This document shows, piece by piece, positions 1-7,914 of a stretch of DNA of 64,000 nt (its first letter is position 1; each line of letters begins with the position of its first letter). The notes beneath the pieces are model-generated. The model saw only the letters and a program-made list of their open reading frames with translations, was not told where the DNA came from and did not search any database. The DNA is taken from contig NZ_JBDPZC010000007.1 of assembly GCF_039872765.1 (NCBI RefSeq), forward strand, positions 1 through 64,000, written 5' to 3'. The position numbers and the translations under genes are program-made. This stretch comes from Roseateles_B flavus. GTDB taxonomy: Bacteria > Pseudomonadota > Gammaproteobacteria > Burkholderiales > Burkholderiaceae_C.

Positions 1-16
1 ATGGGGCCGCTGGGCT

Positions 17-640
17 ATGTCCCGCCCGCCGAATTCGAAGCCAATTACCATCGCCAACGCGCTGGTCAGGCCGCGACCGTCTGACTTAAACCAACTGGCC
101 TCCGCGGAAGCCGGGGCGTTTCAGGCCAGATTCCGCTACCAGGTGTTTGTCGAGATGCTGGGTTGGGATCTCCCATGTCGCGATGGCATGGAGCTGGATC
201 AGTTTGACCGAGAGGACACGGTCTACCTGGTGGCCTTCAAAGATTCGCGGGTCGTGGGGACGGCGAGATTGCTCCCGACGCTTCGTCCGTACTTGCTGGG
301 AGAGGTCTTCCCGGCGTTGATGGGCCCACATCCACTACCACGGGATCCTGCAGTGTGGGAGTTGTCCCGCTTCACTGCGGTCGACTTGGACGGTGGACTG
401 GCCGGGGTCGATGCCACCCGTCAGTTCTCTTCAGCCATTGCGGTGGAGCTGCTCCGCGCGGCATTGCACCTCGCCTCCAAGCACCGTGTCGAACGTCTCA
501 TCACCGTTTCCCCGCTAGGGGTCGAGCGCCTGCTGCGCCGGGCCGGATTCTTGGCGCACCGCGCTGCACCACCCCAGATCATCGATGGCTTCCCGCTCTT
601 CGCCTGCTGGATCGAGGTCCCGATGCAGCGCAACGACTGA
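17..640 (+). CDS. luxI: Acyl-homoserine-lactone synthase, LuxI family
   Basis: LuxI-type enzymes make N-acyl-homoserine lactone signals from S-adenosylmethionine and an acyl carrier. The 207-residue protein has the family's invariant residues at the expected spacing: R40, F44, W50, D61 and D64 in the ELDQFD motif, R84 in TARLLPT, and E115 and R118 in WELSRF. The length fits the family. The frame is open to the left edge, so a start before the window cannot be excluded, but the ATG at 17 gives a normal N-terminus. The matching LuxR-type receptor lies 12 kb away at 12835, an unusual separation. Family assignment is firm; the acyl chain made is unknown. Confidence 0.93.
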   Translation: MSRPPNSKPITIANALVRPRPSDLNQLASAEAGAFQARFRYQVFVEMLGWDLPCRDGMELDQFDREDTVYLVAFKDSRVVGTARLLPTLRPYLLGEVFPALMGPHPLPRDPAVWELSRFTAVDLDGGLAGVDATRQFSSAIAVELLRAALHLASKHRVERLITVSPLGVERLLRRAGFLAHRAAPPQIIDGFPLFACWIEVPMQRND

Positions 641-834
641 AGGAGCGCAACGCGAAGGCGGAGTGCACGGCGAAGTCGGGCGGCAGGGCGTCAAGGCAAG
701 GCGGCTTCGCTATGCCCGGCGTCCCGGCCTGCAGAGTCTGGGCATTTCGTGCGCATGGATGCTGGGTACAACACATCGAAGAGGCCATGGGCCAATGCGA
801 CGGCCATGGGTTCCGAGGGAGAGGAGGGGCAGTC

Positions 835-1359
835 TTGAAGACGGCAGAACCATCGGGAAATGAGCTCGACACGGTGTTCATCGCGCGGCGCAACGAGTTG
901 CGTGGCGTTGCATTTCGGTTGGTGGAATCCGCTGAGCTGGTGGAAGACGTCCTCCAGGATGCTTACCTAAAGCTGATCAGGCGAGGACCTCGGCGTGAGG
1001 TCAAGAACCCCTTCGGCTATTGCTGTCAGGTGGTGCGCAATACCGCTTTGGACCACAGCCGGCGCAGAGCCACGGAGCTTCGCTGCATCGTGCCATCGCC
1101 CGACGGGGAACTGCCGGACACCCAGGGGGCGCTGCCCGCATCTGCAGGGCTGGATCAGCGTCGGGCCATCGCGCGGGCCGACTCGCTGTTGGCCACGGTG
1201 CCCGAGCGTGCCCGCTGGGCGTTTGAGCGGCATCGTTTGTACGGCCTGTCGCAGCGGGAGATCGCGGTCGAGTTGGGCGTCTCGGCGACACTGGTCAATT
1301 TCATGGTGAAGGACGTCATGGTGGTGCTGTCGGGCGTCCGGGACGCGCTGGGGGATTGA
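835..1359 (+). CDS. ECF sigma factor, PvdS/FecI-like
   Basis: Extracytoplasmic-function sigma factor of the iron-starvation type. Region 2 shows AELVEDVLQDAYLKL and a VVRNTALDHSRR segment; region 4 has GLSQREIAVELGVSATLVNFM, very like the PvdS signature ending SPTLVNFMIRD. PvdS/FecI proteins direct RNA polymerase to siderophore and TonB-receptor genes. The start is taken as TTG at 835 because GAGGAGGGG lies about 7 bases upstream; the ATG at 787 has no such site and adds a non-conserved, glycine-rich leader. The product is 174 residues, normal for the family. No anti-sigma factor or siderophore genes are visible, only a PepSY pseudogene close by, so its regulon may be elsewhere or lost. Confidence 0.88.
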   Translation: MKTAEPSGNELDTVFIARRNELRGVAFRLVESAELVEDVLQDAYLKLIRRGPRREVKNPFGYCCQVVRNTALDHSRRRATELRCIVPSPDGELPDTQGALPASAGLDQRRAIARADSLLATVPERARWAFERHRLYGLSQREIAVELGVSATLVNFMVKDVMVVLSGVRDALGD

Positions 1360-2078
1360 TGCTGGAGGGGGTCTTAAGGGGCTGTTGCTTGGTTCATCGC
1401 CCTCAGGCGGTTCCTTATGGTCCGTCGGCGGAGCTGTCAGCGTTTCCAGTAGTCCTCGGCTGATCAGAGGTCGAGCGATGCTGTTCCCAGCGGCAGGCAC
1501 GCGATCTGCATGAAAGCCGGCTTCTCATTTGCGCACCTCCTCGCTGAGCTGCTGGACAGCCCCGATGACCGCGTCGGGCCATTCCTTCTGGATGTGGGCT
1601 GAGTCGCATGACGCAGGCCGGGACTTGGCTTCGACGATGAAGTCGCCCCTGCAACGGCATGGGCTCAATGACCCGGCCCGGCACGCGTCCGACGTCTGCG
1701 CATGAGCAAGCCAGTGACAAGCAGGAAGGCGGGAAGCAGTCCTGACAAAAGCGCCAATGCCTGTCCGGGCATGCCCAACAGTTTCCCTCCGTGTAAGGCT
1801 TCCAAAATCCCCAGCGCCCTTTGAACGCCTTCGCGCTCACCATCATGCCGCTCCTTGAGCACGTGAGCGGAATGGGCATCGACGAACGCTTCGATGACCG
1901 TGTTGTGCTGCTAGACGCTGACCGATGCCAGCGACCACAACTAGCCACACAATCTCGGCTCGGCACTTCCCTAGCCAAGCTATTCAGGGAGAGGCCCACC
2001 TGACCTGAAAAGTGGCTCACCCGATGAGACGCCAAGTTCATACACTGCGTCGCATGATCAATAACTTGTAAGGTGAAC
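1360..2078. other. Non-coding stretch with gene remnants
   Basis: No intact gene is supported here. A PepSY-type pseudogene occupies about 1665-1943 on the minus strand. A second minus-strand open stretch ends at a stop near 1526 and reads GDFIVEAKSR followed by a plausible acidic tail; it could be the 3' end of another lost gene, but I cannot place it in a family. The rest shows no promoter or terminator I would defend. Confidence 0.4.
1665..1943 (-). pseudogene. PepSY-associated TM protein remnant
   Basis: The minus strand reads HNTVIEAFVDAHSAHVLKER and then ILEALHGGKLLGMPGQALAL, a hydrophobic helix ending in VTGLLMRRRR. This is the typical C-terminus of PepSY-associated membrane proteins: a VDP-like strand, then LHxGxxxGxPG, then a transmembrane helix ending in TG and a basic tail. 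In-frame stops at about 1911-1913 and 1941-1943 break the frame, and nothing upstream continues the family. Such proteins often accompany siderophore uptake and reduction genes, which fits the PvdS-like sigma factor next door. I read it as a decayed iron-uptake gene. Confidence 0.6.
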
Positions 2079-2450
2079 ATGTTCAAGAATCCCGACTGGT
2101 ACGCACGCAACGCAACGATTCCGTTGTATCGCCTGAAGAAGCGCACGCCGCCCGTGGTCTGGGTGGGGTTGTTCCTTGTCGCGTGCTTTGCTCTGCCGTT
2201 TGCTGGCGCAATCCAGATCGTTCACCCAGGCACCTTCGCCACGGTTCAAAAGGGATTCGAGATTGCGCAGAAGTCACCGGTGGACGGCCTTCTGTTCACC
2301 TGGATCTTCCTGGTGTACGGCAGCCTCCTCATGTTCTTTGCCAATGGAGCGTTTGTCTTCCTAAGGGCGGCGGCGGGCTACGACGTTCGGCGCAATGCCA
2401 GCCTGGTGCAATGGATCCTGAACAAGCTGAATAGCGTCAGGCGGAAGTAG
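2079..2450 (+). CDS. Small hypothetical membrane protein
   Basis: A 123-residue protein of unknown function. Two hydrophobic segments stand out: PVVWVGLFLVACFALPFAGA near residues 28-47 and the stretch LLFTWIFLVYGSLLMFF near 72-88, giving a predicted two-helix inner-membrane protein with basic ends. The ATG at 2079 is chosen because AAGG at 2070-2073 sits 5 bases upstream; a GTG at 2073 overlaps that site. The gene stands alone between the sigma factor region and DUF1173. No family recognised. Confidence 0.6.
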   Translation: MFKNPDWYARNATIPLYRLKKRTPPVVWVGLFLVACFALPFAGAIQIVHPGTFATVQKGFEIAQKSPVDGLLFTWIFLVYGSLLMFFANGAFVFLRAAAGYDVRRNASLVQWILNKLNSVRRK

Positions 2451-2552
2451 GCGTGGGACTCGCGGCTGGTGGTGAATCCGACGAGATAGGGCGGCATTTT
2501 CGGGTAGCTCCATGTATCGTGCGGGCCGACGATGCTCCATTTAGGGCTCCAC

Positions 2553-3764
2553 ATGGACGTACAGCGTTTTCGTCTGGCTGGGACCAGCTACGACGCACTA
2601 GACCCTGAGTGGCAAGGCGCCCTGGCCGGGGCGCACACGGAGGGTGCGCGTCCCCGGTGTCTGTGCGTTGAGGGGGGCATCGAAATGTACGTCGCACGCC
2701 ACCATCAGCGCTTCGTCGTCAAACGGATGCCGGGCACAGGCTTTCAGCATCAACCCCAATGCCCATCCTATGAGCCCGAGGCTCAGAAGTCAGGCCTCGG
2801 CGAGCTGATGGGAGAGGCGATCATCGAAACGGACTCTGGTTCCACCGAGCTGTTCGTGGATTTTCCCTGGCTGCGGATGGCAGGCCGTCGCACGGCACCT
2901 GCTGAAGCAGCTGATCCTGGCGAGGTGCAGGTGCCCCGCCAGCGAATGAGCCTGCGTGCGCTGACCCACTTCCTCTTCGAACGCGCAGGCTTCAATCGAT
3001 GGTCGCCGGCGATGGCGGGCAAGCGCAATCAGGGCGTGATTTGTAGGTACTTGCTGGATGCGGCCGCAGAGCTTTGGGTGAAGGGGCAGCCACTCGCCCA
3101 GCGGCTCTATGTGCCCGAGCCATTCAGCGAGGCCGCCAAGGCTTCGGTAGCTGAGCGACGCCGCGCCAAGCTGGCCATCCTGCAGCCTCGAGACGGCCAG
3201 GCCCCTTTGGCCATCGTGATCGGTGAGTTCAAAACGTGCGAGCGAACAGCCTTCGGTCGCAGGCTGTGGATTCGGCACATGCCGGATGCACCGCTGCTGA
3301 TCGCTGACAAGAGCTGGGAGCGCGCACTGCGAGTCTTTGCCGCCAGCTTCCAGATGCTCGATGCCCATGCACACCTGCGGCCCCGCCTGGTACTGAGCGC
3401 GTTGATTCGAGCCAAGCGCGAGCATGTCTACGAGGTTGACGTGGTGAACCTGATGCTGACCACCGAGCAGTGGATTCCCATTGATGGGGCGCACGAGATC
3501 GAGTTGATACACCGGTTGGTGGAGCAGCAACGGCGCTTCATCAAGCTCTTACGCTACGACGCCAAGAGGGCTGGGGGCTTCCCCAATGCCTTGCTGCTCG
3601 ACGTTGGTGCGGAGGCTGCACCCTTGCATGTCATCAGCGCGTTCGTTGATGAAAAGGAGCGCAAGGCCAAGCTGCAGGCTATTGCTCGGCAGCCCGATGT
3701 CTGGACCTGGTGGACGGATCAACCGATGCCGCCATTGCCCGATATGGCGAGGGGGGCTCGTTGA
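2553..3764 (+). CDS. DUF1173 family protein
   Basis: Matches the DUF1173 family found on integrative elements and plasmids of beta- and gammaproteobacteria; its function is unknown. Recognisable N-terminal features are PRCLCVEGGIEMYVARH, then RFVVKRMPGTG, then a CPSYEP motif followed by SGLGEL. These cysteines (CLC and C of CPSYEP) suggest metal binding. The start at 2553 fits the family, whose members begin just before this block, and TAGGGC lies about 6 bases upstream; an earlier ATG at 2532 would add seven residues. The product has 403 residues. It supports a mobile-element origin for this part of the window. Confidence 0.8.
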   Translation: MDVQRFRLAGTSYDALDPEWQGALAGAHTEGARPRCLCVEGGIEMYVARHHQRFVVKRMPGTGFQHQPQCPSYEPEAQKSGLGELMGEAIIETDSGSTELFVDFPWLRMAGRRTAPAEAADPGEVQVPRQRMSLRALTHFLFERAGFNRWSPAMAGKRNQGVICRYLLDAAAELWVKGQPLAQRLYVPEPFSEAAKASVAERRRAKLAILQPRDGQAPLAIVIGEFKTCERTAFGRRLWIRHMPDAPLLIADKSWERALRVFAASFQMLDAHAHLRPRLVLSALIRAKREHVYEVDVVNLMLTTEQWIPIDGAHEIELIHRLVEQQRRFIKLLRYDAKRAGGFPNALLLDVGAEAAPLHVISAFVDEKERKAKLQAIARQPDVWTWWTDQPMPPLPDMARGAR

Positions 3765-3815
3765 TCGACCGTAGCAGGAGACACCGAACGGTACTTTCCA
3801 ACGACTACCGAACTA

Positions 3816-5117
3816 CTACTCGGCTTTGAATGCGAACTTCTGTGCGATGTACTTTGCGGAGTTCTCGATGTAGGGAAACACAGTGCTGTCGTTGATGTTC
3901 AGCTGATCCAACTGAGAAAGCACGGCACCCTTGTTCTTTACTGCAATCCGCTTTACGGAAATCTCCGGCGTTCCGCCTTCGTCAAGTGTTGCGTCGTGAC
4001 CGAATAGAAGAAATGCTCCTGACTGGAAAGCGATGCGGCTGTTTGTGTGCTTTCCCTTGACGCAGATGACCGCGCGGAGGTCTCGCGGCACCAAGCGACC
4101 TTCGAAGAACGGCTTCTCTTCTTTGATGAAGTGCAGCAGTCGCTTCACCGGAGTTTGGCGATTGAACTTGCGAACGTCGTTGCTGCTGTAGTCCATCGAT
4201 TCCTTGGACTCCTGAGACAGGCGAGTCAGGTTGGCGATGCAGCTGGCCGTGTCCGAGTCGAAGTACCGAATCTGATTGCGCTCCATGGAAAAGACAATCA
4301 CCTCGCCATCCTCACTCAAGTTGCTCTTGCAAGCGAAGTACAGCGCGATGAGTGGGTTCGAAGTGATGTCTAGCAGGCGCGTGGGCAGCGAGTAGTGCTG
4401 CATGCGTACTAGGCGGTCCAGCGTGTACACATCGCCTGGAAAGTCCATCGAGTTTGAGACGAGCAACTCACGGTACATCCGGTCTTCAGCGTCGCGGTAG
4501 ATGAAGTTGCCGTCCTTGTCCTTTCGGAAAATGGATGGCTCAAGCCGGTACTTGGTCCGGTTCGAATGTCCGCGATAGAACACCTCACGGCCGTCATGAT
4601 CCATGCGTAGGACGTGCTCCACGAACGCCCCGACGCTGTCCGCTTGGAACTCAGGGGGTGAGATGGGGGGAAGCTGTTCCTTCTCCACCTTGCGAGTTTC
4701 CGTGGCACCCGGGATGATCCCTGTCCGGGCTAGGACTTCGAATAGGTCTTCATCCTTGATCGCCCAATGGGTGCGATTGAGCTCCCAGCTGCGAATGTCC
4801 AGGGCCGCTTGAAGACCGCTGATGCGGTCGAAGGGGACCGGCGGAATGCCCAAGTCCAGCTCGGGTTCGACGTACAGCTGCCGTCCGTCATTGCGCACCT
4901 TGACACTTTTTAGCCGCCCTACGCGCATGGCCTCGCTTGTCCCCTCGTAGGCGAACAGGCACGGCAACTCCTTTAGTGCCTCAATCTGCGGCGCTTTAAG
5001 CTCCCGGAAACTCGTGGCGATCTCGTCGCTTGTGTACTCGAGAAACCGACTGCGGTCGTACTCATAGCCTGGGCGATCCCAAGCCCCACTGATCGAGGTT
5101 ACAAGGAAGCTGAACAT
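3816..5117 (-). CDS. FRG domain-containing protein
   Basis: 433 residues. The C-terminal half has the FRG domain signature: VFYRGHSN, LEPSIFR, a middle helix and then RMQHYSLPTRLLDITSNPL followed by IALYFAC. The N-terminal half has the block often found in front of it, with LPCLFAYEG and the helix ending in NRTHWAIKDEDL. FRG domains are suspected nucleic-acid- or nucleotide-processing modules that recur in defence islands and mobile elements; their reaction is not established. The gene is solitary, oriented against its neighbours and lies between element genes, so a phage-defence role is an inference. No truncation is seen. Confidence 0.85.
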   Translation of the reverse strand: MFSFLVTSISGAWDRPGYEYDRSRFLEYTSDEIATSFRELKAPQIEALKELPCLFAYEGTSEAMRVGRLKSVKVRNDGRQLYVEPELDLGIPPVPFDRISGLQAALDIRSWELNRTHWAIKDEDLFEVLARTGIIPGATETRKVEKEQLPPISPPEFQADSVGAFVEHVLRMDHDGREVFYRGHSNRTKYRLEPSIFRKDKDGNFIYRDAEDRMYRELLVSNSMDFPGDVYTLDRLVRMQHYSLPTRLLDITSNPLIALYFACKSNLSEDGEVIVFSMERNQIRYFDSDTASCIANLTRLSQESKESMDYSSNDVRKFNRQTPVKRLLHFIKEEKPFFEGRLVPRDLRAVICVKGKHTNSRIAFQSGAFLLFGHDATLDEGGTPEISVKRIAVKNKGAVLSQLDQLNINDSTVFPYIENSAKYIAQKFAFKAE

Positions 5118-5357
5118 GCGAAGGGGCAGAGAAGAACTGAGCTAGCGAGGCAATGTAGCAGACCGATTGCATTGGTTTTCGCCAAGGCGGATCAGACTTG
5201 ATGCCTTTACAATTGAGGCCAAGGCTTTCGCGGAAGCCTGCGACCCCCTTCGCAAAGTTTTCACCGCCTGCCAGTCTTACGCACGAATTTCTCCAAGCCA
5301 CATAGTGGCTCGCTGGGTGTTGGGGGTCCGCCTGCGGCCACTGCTTAGGAGCATGCC

Positions 5358-6146
5358 GTGTCGAAACCAACTCTCAACCAGGCTTTTCTGGATCAACTGC
5401 GCTTGTCTGCAAAAGACAAGGCGCGCCAAGACCCTTCTCTCAGCTACATGCAGTGGCTGGATGAGCTATGCAGTGAACTGGGGTTCACCTACAACTCGCT
5501 GAGGGACCGAATCAAGGAGCTCGAGGCTCAGGCTCTCGCCGAGTCTTTGGCGGCCGAGGACACCATGTGGGTGCAGCGGCTCGCGCTGCCTCGCGTCTGG
5601 GGCTCTCTGCCTCCCGCTACGCGTCAGAAGTTCCCCTTGCCCCTTGAAGGGGACAGAGACGTTCCTTGGCCGAATAGCCTGGTCACGTGTTCCCTGTTCA
5701 CCGTGACAGAGATCGGTCCACGCCAGGCCAAGAGTGGGCCCGTGTTTAGCCTTGATGATGAGTCCATGGCCTACCAGGGGGACGAGCTGCGCGTTAGCTG
5801 TGATCAGACGTTGCTGATGGCGTTCATCATGGCATCGCGTGGAATGCGGTGTGGCGCGCTGGTCTCATGCTCGCTGGAATCGCTCGAGGCCCGCATGGGC
5901 TGCCGACTGACGGAGCTTGGCATGCCGATCGAAGTCCGCGAGATAGAACGCACGTTGTGGAGGCTCTGCCACTGCCGGCTGGAGTTTGCCGCTCGCCGCT
6001 TCGACGGACCCATCCTGGCCTATGTGAACGCGACAAAGGCGCCTGCCCAATTCGAGTACGCGTTCAATCCAGACTTCGCCAACTTTTACTTCCCGATCCT
6101 GGCCATCCTCGGCTCACTTTTCGGCGAAGACGATGCGAGTAGTTGA
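5358..6146 (+). CDS. TrfA-like replication initiator
   Basis: 262 residues resembling the TrfA group of plasmid replication initiators. The central part reads SLFTVTEIGPRQ, then a strand with MAYQGDELRVSCDQTLLMAF, which corresponds to the conserved 'YxGxxLxxxDxxV' segment of TrfA, followed by a winged-helix-like stretch with ERTLWRLCHCRLEF. The first 60 residues look like a helical DNA-binding extension. Start at GTG 5358, after AGGAGC at 5347-5352. On integrative elements such genes can support replication after excision. Distant similarity only, so the function is inferred; no iterons were recognised nearby. Confidence 0.55.
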   Translation: MSKPTLNQAFLDQLRLSAKDKARQDPSLSYMQWLDELCSELGFTYNSLRDRIKELEAQALAESLAAEDTMWVQRLALPRVWGSLPPATRQKFPLPLEGDRDVPWPNSLVTCSLFTVTEIGPRQAKSGPVFSLDDESMAYQGDELRVSCDQTLLMAFIMASRGMRCGALVSCSLESLEARMGCRLTELGMPIEVREIERTLWRLCHCRLEFAARRFDGPILAYVNATKAPAQFEYAFNPDFANFYFPILAILGSLFGEDDASS

Positions 6147-6229
6147 GTGGTCCTGCCAGGACTGATGTCGCAGGCGTGATGGGGTGCTTGGGCCGATCAC
6201 GCTCCGCACAGCATCGGACCACGAAGGCT

Positions 6230-7762
6230 CTATTCGAAGGGCCGCAATGAGTGTTTGGATGCCGTCGAAGTCAGAACAATGCCCAACTGACGTGCGGACC
6301 ATTTCGCCTGCGCATTGGTCAATGCGGTGTATCCCAAGACCAAGCCGGGCTGCGGTGCGGATCCTGTTCCCCGCCAGAAGGAGCGAAGGCCTTGGAGTTC
6401 CATTCCGGACTCCCTGGCCAGCGCGATCATTGCGTCTTCGCGTGCGTTAGGAGCGAGTCGTAGAACGAAGTGGAATCCGGCGTGCAGTCCCTGAAAGTCC
6501 TCATCACGAAAGCCGCTTGCCTTCAGCTCCCGAATGATGAGGTCTCGACGTGTTTTGTAAGCGACTCGGGCGGTTTTCAGCTGGCGCAGGAGAGCGCCGG
6601 TGCGCATGAACTCGGTCAGCACCAGCTGATCCAGGACGGAGTTGGAGCGGCCTGTCGCTGCCCGCACTGCCATCAAGCTCGGCATAAGCCTGGCCGGGGC
6701 GACGATGTAGCCCACGCGCAGTCCAGGGAAAAGCGTTTTGTTGAAGCTGCCGCAGAAGATGACCCGATCCGAGCGGTCCTGGCTCTTCAGCGCGGAGAAC
6801 GGCGCACGCTCGTAGCTGAAGTCGCTGTCGTAGTCGTCTTCGAGAATCCAGCTGCTGGTGGAGTCGGCCCATGCCAGCAACGCTTTGCGTCGAGCCGGTG
6901 ACATCAGCACGCCGGTCGGAGCCTGGTGTGCCGGAGTGACGTAGGCCATGGCAACGTTGGCCTGTTGAAGCACGCTGACATCCATGCCGTCCTGATCGAC
7001 GGGAATGCCGACCGTCCGGCGGCCGCGCAATCGGAAGATCGCTTCTGCACCCGAGTAGCCCGGATCTTCGAGGGCCACGGCGTCCCCATCGCCAATGGCG
7101 ACCTGGGCGCACAGGTCCACGGCATGACGGATGCCTGTGACCACCATGATCTCCTGCGGTGCGCAGCGAAGCCCCCGGCTGAGTGCGAGATGGTCGCAGA
7201 TCGCTTCGCGTAGGTCGGCCAGTCCGCGAGGATCGGCGTCACCGAGATTCGCTGGTCCAAGCGCGCGCGAAGCCTTCGCAATGCAAGCTTGCCATGCGCG
7301 GGTACCGAAGGTCTGAACGTCGGGCAGGCGAGCAATGAAGGGCTGCCCGGCACCGACCGGCGCGCTCGCTGGCATGGCCTCGCCGTCCTGGCCCGTCGCC
7401 GTCGCTGGCGGGGATCGTCCGCCCCTGTTGCGCCCAGGCGAGATGTCGTTGGAGGTCTCTTGGACGTCGGCTTGAAGAAAACGCTCGGGCGGTGCCAAGC
7501 CCACATGCGTCCCGCGGCCAACGACAGCGGACACGTAGCCCTCGCGGCTCAACTGTTCAAAGGCCAGTTCCACGACCCCCCGTGACACGCCCCAGCGCTC
7601 AGCCAACGACCGTGTCGACGGCACGGCATCGCCAGGTTTCAGGAGCTGATTGTCGATGGCGGTGGCCAACTGCCGGTAGATCCATTGCTGCTTGCTTTCA
7701 CCGTCGAGGGCGGGGAGGGAAGCCAGATCTGCAGCGAAGCGGGAACCTGAACGTAGTGACAT
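6230..7762 (-). CDS. MocR/PdxR-type GntR-aminotransferase regulator
   Basis: 510-residue fusion of an N-terminal GntR winged helix (AIDNQLLKPGDAVPSTRSLA near 35-54, WGVSRGVVELAFEQL after it) with a fold-type I aminotransferase domain. The PLP-binding lysine lies in GSFNKTLFPGLRVGY, and the ILEDDYDSDFSY segment holds the cofactor-contacting aspartate. MocR proteins use PLP adducts to sense pyridoxal or amino acids. The start at 7762 fits the family; the frame continues upstream but that part overlaps the intergenic promoter. The gene is divergent from the racemase-like gene, and two AAGTGGCCC repeats lie between them, so it probably controls that operon. Confidence 0.92.
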   Translation of the reverse strand: MSLRSGSRFAADLASLPALDGESKQQWIYRQLATAIDNQLLKPGDAVPSTRSLAERWGVSRGVVELAFEQLSREGYVSAVVGRGTHVGLAPPERFLQADVQETSNDISPGRNRGGRSPPATATGQDGEAMPASAPVGAGQPFIARLPDVQTFGTRAWQACIAKASRALGPANLGDADPRGLADLREAICDHLALSRGLRCAPQEIMVVTGIRHAVDLCAQVAIGDGDAVALEDPGYSGAEAIFRLRGRRTVGIPVDQDGMDVSVLQQANVAMAYVTPAHQAPTGVLMSPARRKALLAWADSTSSWILEDDYDSDFSYERAPFSALKSQDRSDRVIFCGSFNKTLFPGLRVGYIVAPARLMPSLMAVRAATGRSNSVLDQLVLTEFMRTGALLRQLKTARVAYKTRRDLIIRELKASGFRDEDFQGLHAGFHFVLRLAPNAREDAMIALARESGMELQGLRSFWRGTGSAPQPGLVLGYTALTNAQAKWSARQLGIVLTSTASKHSLRPFE

Positions 7763-7820
7763 AACGCCATTGTGGCGCGCATCAAATCGCACGGCCGGAA
7801 AACGAGTTGCTGCCGCCAGA

Positions 7821-7853
7821 AAGTGGCCCAACGGAACTGCGACCAAGTGGCCC
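7821..7853 (+). promoter_or_regulatory. Direct repeats, putative MocR operator
   Basis: The 9-mer AAGTGGCCC occurs at 7821-7829 and again at 7845-7853, a 24-base period, directly upstream of the -35 element of the racemase-like gene. MocR regulators such as GabR and PdxR bind direct repeats in divergent promoters. The exact repeat and its position just ahead of the -35 suit an activator site. Binding by the adjacent regulator is inference. Confidence 0.55.
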
Positions 7854-7854
7854 T

Positions 7855-7882
7855 TTGACGGGCAGGGGGGCGTTCCTAGACT
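7855..7882 (+). promoter_or_regulatory. Sigma-70-type promoter of racemase-like operon
   Basis: TTGACG at 7855-7860 and TAGACT at 7877-7882 with a 16-base spacer give a good sigma-70 promoter about 33 bases ahead of the GTG start at 7915. It lies immediately downstream of the AAGTGGCCC repeats. Confidence 0.55.
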
Positions 7883-7914
7883 CTGGGTACCGCTGATTCC
7901 TAGAGAGGCATGCT

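Noticed and set aside
355..834. N-terminal extension of the sigma factor, opposite in frame to luxI
   Set aside because: It overlaps luxI, is arginine- and glycine-rich and lacks conserved residues; the SD before TTG 835 is decisive.
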